Of a stretch of 51,918 nucleotides of DNA, positions 45,967 through 51,918 are shown in pieces. Each line of letters begins with the position of its first letter. Positions within the stretch are counted from its first letter, which is position 1. Location of the stretch: contig CAIUQQ010000354.1 in the NCBI GenBank assembly GCA_903901345.1, positions 1-51,918 of the forward strand, written 5' to 3'. Position numbers and translations under genes: made by a program. The notes beneath the pieces were generated by a model that was given only the letters and a program-made list of their open reading frames with translations, was not told the DNA's origin and did not search any database. This stretch comes from an uncultured Bacteroidota bacterium. Lineage in GTDB: Bacteria; Bacteroidota; Bacteroidia; UKL13-3.

Positions 45967-47472
45967 TTACCTTTCCACCACAAACTTCTTCCCAGCCATT
46001 TGTTGTTTATTGGTAGTAATAATTAATAAATAATTGCCATTGGCTAAGTCTTCGGTATTAATTTTTGTTGTTTTACTTACCGTTTTTAGAGCTTGCCCTT
46101 GCATATTGTATATAGCTAGGCTTTCAATTTTTATGTCCAAATTTTCAGTGTTTACATTTATTTCATTCTGCGCAGGGTTAGGGTAAACAGTAAACACTTT
46201 TTCAGGGTTTATAATTTGTACCACATTGTCTTTGGCATTGCAGCCCGGTATTATGCAGCCATTGCTGTCTGTTTTTATTAACCAAGCATCAGAGTCACCT
46301 TTAGCATGGGTGCTGTCTTTGCTATCGCCACAAATTAAAAAGCCATCTTCGGTTGGCGTAAGGCTATAAGCACGGTTACTGTAATTTGCCTGCTGAAAAA
46401 GGCGTTTCCAAAGTATATTGCCTTGTAAATCAAACTTAGCAAACATAATATATTCTTGATTTGGAAGATACACATTGTGTGAAATTAATGCGTATAAATT
46501 ACTATTGTAATAAGTCATTCCTCCGATAGAGGATAACAAACCACTAGTTTTATTAATACTATATAAAAATCGTTTCTGCCATTCTACTTCTCCTGTGTTA
46601 TCATTAATTTTTAGGATATAACTAAATGAGGTATCACCATAAATAGAAGAATACCATGAAGAAGGATAGTTTGCGTAATTGGTTCCTGTTAAATAAATTG
46701 TACCGTTGGCATTTGTAGCCCACACATATTCACACATTATTTTACTTCCTCTTTTTAGCACTTGCTCCCAAAGTATATTTCCAAGTGTATCTACTTTGGC
46801 ATACCAAGCAAATGCAGAATCTGAAGAACCAGTGCTTTCCCCAAAGTATTTAAATCCTGCTAGTATAAAATTACCGTCTTTGGTTTGTACCACATTATTG
46901 GTATAGCATCTTTTATCTTGAAATACTTTACCCCAAAGTAAATTTCCGTTGGTATCTATGCATTGAATTGATAGTTTAACTTTAGAGGCTACATTGTTGT
47001 TATAATCAAATCCAAATAAATAGATTTTATTATTTAAAAAAGAATTGCAAGTCATATCTAATTTAGAATTATAAGAAATACTTCTTTTATTACTTAAAAT
47101 TAAATTACTATCAGAGTTTATTAAATAATGTTTGATAATATTATTGGTGTCTATTAATCCGTAAATATAATTGTTTTTCAAGCCATTTATTGGGAATAGG
47201 CTTGAAGCTGATAAATAATTTTCTTGAATTTCATTTTTGTTCAAAATGGTTAAATTAGTATCAATTTTTACTATAAAAATTTTTCTATATTTAGTACTAT
47301 CTTTAACAAAAAAGTTAATGGATGTACCCGAAAGACAAATATTATTACCCACATTATTTACATACTTAAATGATTCCCACTCAATATACAAATCAAACAT
47401 TTTAGAATAATAAGTTTGCGACTTTACACTCAAGCAATTCAATATTAAGACTAGGATAATAATTTTTTTCAT
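45967..47472 (-). CDS. T9SS-secreted protein with type A sorting domain (paralogue 2)
   Basis: The ATG at 47472 (MKKIIILVLILNCLSVKSQ) gives a good signal peptide. The 501-residue protein has the same plan as the gene at 43669: YYSKMFDLYIEWESFKYV at the start, propeller-like repeats (WGKVFQDKRCYTNNVVQTKD, WYAKVDTLGNILWEQVL), and a sorting domain from VYPNPAQNEINVNTE to AGKKFVVER. The C-terminal third is nearly identical in DNA to its paralogue while the first 150 residues diverge much more. Its ligand is unknown; surface location is expected. Confidence 0.88.
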   Translation of the reverse strand: MKKIIILVLILNCLSVKSQTYYSKMFDLYIEWESFKYVNNVGNNICLSGTSINFFVKDSTKYRKIFIVKIDTNLTILNKNEIQENYLSASSLFPINGLKNNYIYGLIDTNNIIKHYLINSDSNLILSNKRSISYNSKLDMTCNSFLNNKIYLFGFDYNNNVASKVKLSIQCIDTNGNLLWGKVFQDKRCYTNNVVQTKDGNFILAGFKYFGESTGSSDSAFAWYAKVDTLGNILWEQVLKRGSKIMCEYVWATNANGTIYLTGTNYANYPSSWYSSIYGDTSFSYILKINDNTGEVEWQKRFLYSINKTSGLLSSIGGMTYYNSNLYALISHNVYLPNQEYIMFAKFDLQGNILWKRLFQQANYSNRAYSLTPTEDGFLICGDSKDSTHAKGDSDAWLIKTDSNGCIIPGCNAKDNVVQIINPEKVFTVYPNPAQNEINVNTENLDIKIESLAIYNMQGQALKTVSKTTKINTEDLANGNYLLIITTNKQQMAGKKFVVER

Positions 47473-47508
47473 ATTTATAAGCATGTATTATTGCTACTTA
47501 TTAATTTA

Positions 47509-48120
47509 TTATGCTTCCATGTGCGAAACATCATTTTCAATGACTAACTCAAATTTCTCCCCATCAAAATCTAATTGATACAAACAGGTGTTTTGGTGTT
47601 GATAGTTATCCATATTTAACAATGGAACGTTCAATAACAAACAAATAAAACTCTTCAAAGCTCTTCCATGCATACACACCAAAACAGTTTTTTCATGGTT
47701 ATTTTTTAGTATCAATTCCAATGCTTTTTTTTGTCTTTCTTGTAATTGATTAGGCGTTTCTCCATTGGCTACTGCCACATCATAATTCCCGCTATTCCAT
47801 GCATTCACAGCATATTGATAAAACTCTCGTTCTTTAAAATCTTGTACTTTTCCTTCAAAATCGCCCCAACTAATTTCATTTAATTCATGCAGTTTTTCAT
47901 AAGGAATTCCATCGTTTATAAAATGCTGAATGCTTTGTTGGGTTCGTGTTAATGCTGATACATAAATTTTATCAAAAGGAATGCTTTTATATTTACTGTA
48001 AAACAAAAAACCTTGATTCAAACCAGTTTCATTTAATTCGGTATCAACTCCATTTCCTTGAACTATGTTCATTTTATTGAAGTCAGTTTCGCCATGCCTG
48101 ATGATGTATATTTTTTTCAT
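47509..48120 (-). CDS. histidine phosphatase family protein (phosphoglycerate mutase-like)
   Basis: The 203-residue cytoplasmic protein has the RHG signature IYIIRHGETDFNKMNIVQG (His9 is the phospho-acceptor). ALTRTQQS follows, with the second catalytic histidine in VLVCMHGRALKSFICLLLN. It belongs to histidine phosphatase branch 1, which includes cofactor-dependent phosphoglycerate mutases, cobalamin phosphatases and broad phosphatases. The sequence does not identify the substrate. It starts upstream of the minus-strand T9SS paralogue (25 bases apart including its stop) and could share a transcript with it. Confidence 0.9.
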   Translation of the reverse strand: MKKIYIIRHGETDFNKMNIVQGNGVDTELNETGLNQGFLFYSKYKSIPFDKIYVSALTRTQQSIQHFINDGIPYEKLHELNEISWGDFEGKVQDFKEREFYQYAVNAWNSGNYDVAVANGETPNQLQERQKKALELILKNNHEKTVLVCMHGRALKSFICLLLNVPLLNMDNYQHQNTCLYQLDFDGEKFELVIENDVSHMEA

Positions 48121-48299
48121 TTTAATCCTTACAATGATAATTGATTTATTAAGCCAATGTATTTTTATAAATCATTTATTTTATTTTGGTAAAAATATTC
48201 ATTTATTTACTATTTAAAACGAGTTGCTAAATAAATTTTTATATTCGTAATCGAAATTCAATATAATGAATATTGAATTCCAGTTTTTCATATCAAAAA

Positions 48300-48809
48300 A
48301 TGAAACCATTTCAAGCAATAAAATATTTATTTTCATTCATCGTTTTGTTCTTGTTAACTCAAAATTGCAAAGCACAATTTATAGGTTGTAAAGACAGTAC
48401 AAGAATTAATTTAGCTTTCCCTTGTCCTGACCCAACATACAGGCCTGTTTGTGGCTGCGATGGCGTAACTTATAGAAATATTTGCGCAGCTGAAATACAA
48501 AATGGAATCAGCCCTGGCCAATGGCGAGATGGTTCTTGTACAGGTTTAGAATTTGACATTTTCCCAACTTATACTCCCAACAATTTGAACTTTTCATTTG
48601 TTCAACCGCAAAATGTTACAACAACTGCAAATTTGTATATCATAGACCAATATGGTGCCATGTTATTTTACAAAACTTTATATCCAGATTTAAGCGGCAG
48701 GGTTGATTTATTTATAACCGAAACTGCCAATTACAGGCCAGGTGTATATATTATGTTTTTATACAACGCAAGAGGCGATTACAGGTTTAAAAAATTTGTA
48801 AAATATTAG
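48300..48809 (+). CDS. secreted Kazal-domain protein with T9SS-like C terminus
   Basis: The ATG at 48300 gives a signal peptide (LFSFIVLFLLTQNCKAQ); the frame can extend to a TTG at 48273 but that adds a poor start. The 169-residue product has one Kazal domain, CPDPTYRPVCGCDGVTYRNI followed by CAAEIQNGIS and a final cysteine, a fold that inhibits serine proteases. The last ~85 residues (IFPTYTPNNLNFSF to FKKFVKY) look like a diverged type A sorting domain. It may protect the cell or its surface proteins from proteases, which is inferred from the domain. Confidence 0.83.
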   Translation: MKPFQAIKYLFSFIVLFLLTQNCKAQFIGCKDSTRINLAFPCPDPTYRPVCGCDGVTYRNICAAEIQNGISPGQWRDGSCTGLEFDIFPTYTPNNLNFSFVQPQNVTTTANLYIIDQYGAMLFYKTLYPDLSGRVDLFITETANYRPGVYIMFLYNARGDYRFKKFVKY

Positions 48810-48831
48810 TTTCAATACACAATTATTTACC

Positions 48832-50250
48832 ATGAAAAAGTCCGCTTTATTTATTCTTTTTTGTTTAATCATTTCATTTGCAAATGCACAAATTGCATAC
48901 AGAATGACACTGCTTAGCAATTGGAATAATCCCAATTTAAATAAAGTAGATTCTATCAATATTTGGAACGATTTGGTGGGTTATTACGATAGTTTAACAC
49001 ACAAAGAATACATCATTGCTGGAAGCACCGATAGCATTTATTTCTTTGATATTACCATTCCTACTCAAATAAAATTATTGGATGTAGAATATGGTTCAGT
49101 TAAAAATGTAATCAACAGGGATTACGAAATTTATCAGCATTATGTGTATTGCGTAGCTGACCAAAACAGGAGTTCTATGCAAATTTTTGATTTAAAATAT
49201 TTGCCAGATTCTGTTCACAAAGTATATGAAGACAGTAGCTTAGCCATTAACACGCACAGTATTTTTATAGAAGCAAAAAGTAAGCGTTTGTACATGTGTT
49301 CTAATAAATATGCAAATTGGGTAAATGGAAATTCAAAGGAATCGGCCATGGATATAATCTCATTGGAGAATCCTGAAAAACCAGTGTTTTTAGCCAAACT
49401 AATGGTTCCCAACAGGGCAAATAGAGAAGCTGCTTTTAGGTGGGTTCACGAAAGTCATGTTAGGAACGATACTGGCTATCTTTCATGCGGTACAAGTGGA
49501 TTGTATATTTATGATTTGCGCGATTTAAATAATCAGCAAATAATTGGTAGCATCGTTAATTATGCGGGAAGTGGATATAACCATTCATCATGGTTAAATA
49601 AAAATGGAAAGTACATTATGTTTACTGATGAAAACATGAATTTACCAGTAAAAATATTTGACATCAGTATCATTCAAGCACCACGTTTAGAAAGTACTTT
49701 TATTTCAAATACTTGGGCCACACCTCACAACGCTTATTGGTATGGCGATTTTGCGGTGGTTTCTCATTATCAAGACGGTGTTTTTATTTGGAATATTGCC
49801 GATACTAAAAAACCATTTTTAGCTGCTTATTACGATACTTACCCTCAAAATGCGGTGAACGATTACAACAAAAACTTTGCTGGCTGTTGGGGTGTTTGGC
49901 CTTATTTGCCTAGCGGCAATATCATAGCAAGTGATAGAACCAATGGCATTTTTGTGTTAAAAGCCGATAGCGGTTTGTTAAACACAGCTGAAATTAAGCA
50001 AAATATAAAGGCCAATATTTACCCGAACCCAAGTAATGAAGAAATAAATATAGCCATTGAAACCAATTATAATGATGCATTTAAAATTCAAATTTTAAAT
50101 TTACAAGGACAAATAGTAAAAGAATTTACTCCTGAATTTAAAAGCAATTATTTATATACCGAAAACATCAGTGATTTAAAAAATGGATTATATATTATAG
50201 CAATTATAGGCAGTAAAAACATTTTAAAACAAAAATTTTGGAAACAATAA
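48832..50250 (+). CDS. choice-of-anchor B/LVIVD-repeat protein with T9SS sorting domain
   Basis: The 472-residue protein has a signal peptide ending SFANAQ, and LVIVD-type propeller repeats of the choice-of-anchor B family. Visible parts are IYFFDITIPTQIKLL, DYEIYQHYVYCVAD, THSIFIEAKSKRLYM, HESHVRNDTGYLSC, NHSSWLNKNGKYIMFTDE and TPHNAYWYGDFAVVSHYQDG. It ends in a type A sorting domain (IYPNPSNEEINIAIE to LKQKFWKQ). Conserved histidines suggest metal or ligand binding on the cell surface. It is followed 24 bases later by a paralogue. Confidence 0.88.
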   Translation: MKKSALFILFCLIISFANAQIAYRMTLLSNWNNPNLNKVDSINIWNDLVGYYDSLTHKEYIIAGSTDSIYFFDITIPTQIKLLDVEYGSVKNVINRDYEIYQHYVYCVADQNRSSMQIFDLKYLPDSVHKVYEDSSLAINTHSIFIEAKSKRLYMCSNKYANWVNGNSKESAMDIISLENPEKPVFLAKLMVPNRANREAAFRWVHESHVRNDTGYLSCGTSGLYIYDLRDLNNQQIIGSIVNYAGSGYNHSSWLNKNGKYIMFTDENMNLPVKIFDISIIQAPRLESTFISNTWATPHNAYWYGDFAVVSHYQDGVFIWNIADTKKPFLAAYYDTYPQNAVNDYNKNFAGCWGVWPYLPSGNIIASDRTNGIFVLKADSGLLNTAEIKQNIKANIYPNPSNEEINIAIETNYNDAFKIQILNLQGQIVKEFTPEFKSNYLYTENISDLKNGLYIIAIIGSKNILKQKFWKQ

Positions 50251-50274
50251 TTATTTCCATTTAACTATTAAAAC

Positions 50275-51666
50275 ATGCGAAAAATATACATTTTACTCTT
50301 TATTTTATTCTCAGTAAATGGCTTAAAAGCCCAACAATCGTTGAACATGGAGCTGTTAGCTCAATGGAATAATACCACTTTACAACCAATAGATGGCGAC
50401 CAACTTTGGAGTGACATAATGGGTTACCACGATTCAACAAAAAACAAAGAATATGCCATCTTATTTGGAAATGATAGCTTTTACTTTTTTGATATTACAA
50501 ATCCAAAAACGACCAAATTAATTTTAGCTTTTGATGGATATTCAAAAAAATCAATCAATAGAGATGTAGAAATTTACCAGCATTATGCCTATTGTGTTTC
50601 AGAAAGGTCAGGCAGTTTGGGAGGATTACAAATATTAGATTTACAATATTTACCCGACTCGGTGCATGAAGTTTATAGAAGCGATGCATTAACCGTTCAA
50701 GCGCATACAGTGTTTATAGAAGCAGAAAGAAAGCGAATGTATATACCACAAAATTCCACAAAAGTTGGTTTTTCTGCTATGGATATTTTTTCGTTAAATA
50801 ATCCTGAAAACCCAACGAAATTGGCCAGTTTACAAGTTCCTTTAAATGGTTTGGGCGAAGCTCAATTTAGTAAGGTTCACGAAATGTATAGTAGAAATGA
50901 TACGGTATATTTATCGTGTTATGAAAACGGATTATACATGATGGATTTGACCAATTTAAACGCTCAAAAATTATTGGGCGTAATAGCAAATTATCCGCAG
51001 CGAGGAACTAACCATAGCAGTTGGTTAAATGCCAAAGGAAATATGATCATGTTTACCGATGAAAACCAAGGTTCACCCATAAAAATATTTGACATTAGTG
51101 ACATAGGAAATCCAAAACAAATAGTATATTTTAATTCGCACCCAAATGCATTGCCACATAATGCTTATTGGAAAGAAAATATGGCCGTGGTTTCCGCTTA
51201 TGAAGACGGTGTGTATATATTTGATATAACAAATTTGAACAATCCAAAAGTACATGCTTTTTACGATACCTATCCTTTAAATGCAGATGGCGTTTATTCG
51301 GGTTTTCATGGCTGTTGGGGTGTATGGCCTTATTTGCCAAGTGGCAATATAATAGCCAGTGATATTAGCGAAGGATTATTTGTTATGAAACCTAATTATG
51401 GCGTTGGAGAAAAGGAAATTATTTCGGAAAACGCTATTGTTGAAATATATCCTAATCCAGCAAAAAAATTGGTGAATTTTAAAATACCCAATCTAAATGA
51501 AAATTATGATTTAATTATAATGGATACGAAAGGATTAATAGTAAAAGAATCAGCAATTAACTCAACAAACTTAAAATTAAGTATAGATGGCTTAAATGCT
51601 GGATTTTATTTTTTCAAAATAAGCAATGCTAATTATTCAAAAACTTTTAAAATAATTATTGAATAA
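50275..51666 (+). CDS. choice-of-anchor B/LVIVD-repeat protein with T9SS sorting domain, paralogue
   Basis: The 463-residue protein repeats the plan of its neighbour: a signal peptide ending GLKAQ, FYFFDITNPKTTKLI, DVEIYQHYAYCVSE, AHTVFIEAERKRMYI, NHSSWLNAKGNMIMFTDE and LPHNAYWKENMAVVSAYEDG. The sorting domain is IYPNPAKKLVNFKIP to SKTFKIIIE. The shared block GCWGVWPYLPSGNIIASD is almost identical in both. The pair probably arose by tandem duplication and is likely co-transcribed. The biochemical role of the family is not known to me. Confidence 0.88.
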   Translation: MRKIYILLFILFSVNGLKAQQSLNMELLAQWNNTTLQPIDGDQLWSDIMGYHDSTKNKEYAILFGNDSFYFFDITNPKTTKLILAFDGYSKKSINRDVEIYQHYAYCVSERSGSLGGLQILDLQYLPDSVHEVYRSDALTVQAHTVFIEAERKRMYIPQNSTKVGFSAMDIFSLNNPENPTKLASLQVPLNGLGEAQFSKVHEMYSRNDTVYLSCYENGLYMMDLTNLNAQKLLGVIANYPQRGTNHSSWLNAKGNMIMFTDENQGSPIKIFDISDIGNPKQIVYFNSHPNALPHNAYWKENMAVVSAYEDGVYIFDITNLNNPKVHAFYDTYPLNADGVYSGFHGCWGVWPYLPSGNIIASDISEGLFVMKPNYGVGEKEIISENAIVEIYPNPAKKLVNFKIPNLNENYDLIIMDTKGLIVKESAINSTNLKLSIDGLNAGFYFFKISNANYSKTFKIIIE

Positions 51667-51667
51667 A

Positions 51668-51904
51668 TTAATAATTGGTATTCTTGTGATAAAAATTATT
51701 GCCACACTTACGGCACCAATATTTATATACATTTTTGGGAAGCATATATTTTTTCATCCAAGAATTTCTAGCAACACGCTCTGAATCGGGAGAATTACAT
51801 ACCCTACAAGTTTTATCTTTTTGCGTTTTAATAAAAATAAAAAACTTAAAAGAAAAATAAAATAATAAAACTAAGAGAAATAAAAATAATAAATATAATA
51901 TCAT
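51668..51904 (-). CDS. small membrane protein with zinc-ribbon-like tail
   Basis: The 78-residue protein has one N-terminal transmembrane helix (MILYLLFLFLLVLLFYFSFK) and a basic cytoplasmic tail with CRVC (about residues 34-37) and CRKC (about 61-64). This CxxC-n-CxxC arrangement fits a small zinc ribbon. No named family is recognised. The start at 51904 lies 14 bases from the window end, so its promoter is not visible. It is convergent with the LVIVD-repeat gene, one base apart. Confidence 0.6.
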   Translation of the reverse strand: MILYLLFLFLLVLLFYFSFKFFIFIKTQKDKTCRVCNSPDSERVARNSWMKKYMLPKNVYKYWCRKCGNNFYHKNTNY

Positions 51905-51918
51905 ACAATTTTGGGGTG

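Overview
The window is a 52 kb piece of a low-GC Bacteroidota chromosome. The evidence is type IX secretion (T9SS) C-terminal sorting domains in several secreted proteins, carboxypeptidase-regulatory/TonB-plug-like proteins, DUF2027-Smr and DUF4421 families, promoters of the TTTG-N18-20-TAnnTTTG type, and many short intergenic repeats. No rRNA, tRNA, CRISPR array, transposase or phage gene was recognised. The family (for example Chitinophagales or Crocinitomicaceae-like) cannot be fixed from the sequence alone.

Layout. 1-1.5 kb: two short minus-strand genes (NAD(P)-binding SDR-like, YfiT/DinB-like), each followed by a similar imperfect palindrome, which looks cassette-like. 1.6-10.3 kb: envelope genes (lptB, three GT2 glycosyltransferases, a LolC/E-type permease, a NamZ-like DUF1343 protein, a GT9 heptosyltransferase-like protein) plus elongation factor P with an unusual tip residue. 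2.4-2.9 kb is a non-coding composite repeat. 10.4-12.1 kb: three tandem short proteins with a carboxypeptidase-regulatory domain. 12.2-14.3 kb: DUF2027-Smr protein, a duplicated non-coding block, and msrA.

14.3-24.3 kb: probable inorganic-carbon uptake locus. dabA, dabB, a SulP transporter and two outer-membrane porin-like genes lie in one minus-strand array, faced by a third porin. The DabA zinc-site residues are present with the spacing of the characterised protein. Together they could carry bicarbonate or CO2 across both membranes.

25.1-30.8 kb: probable light-response/photorepair operon of six tightly packed plus-strand genes: a photolyase/cryptochrome, TspO, DUF2071, a 46-residue DUF2256 protein, an iron-sulfur photolyase (FeS-BCP) with all four cluster cysteines, and a DASH cryptochrome. 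Three different photolyase-superfamily branches therefore sit in one operon, next to the carbon-uptake locus.

30.8-41.5 kb: mixed housekeeping and envelope genes (DUF4421, amidohydrolase lipoprotein, small barrel protein, kinase-like protein, gapA, ComF, dicarboxylate/amino-acid symporter, S9 prolyl oligopeptidase). The peptidase gene is bracketed by related 'CCACAGATT' repeats, including a seven-unit tandem array at 41.6-42.0 kb. 42.1-51.9 kb: a GT39-type membrane glycosyltransferase, T9SS cargo proteins including two pairs of tandem paralogues, a histidine phosphatase, a Kazal-domain protein and a small membrane zinc-ribbon protein.

The most notable points are the DAB-SulP-porin operon beside the triple photolyase operon, the EF-P lacking the tip lysine, the mirror-symmetric composite repeat at 2.5-2.8 kb between 19-bp direct repeats, and a dispersed repeat apparently inserted in frame in a T9SS sorting domain.
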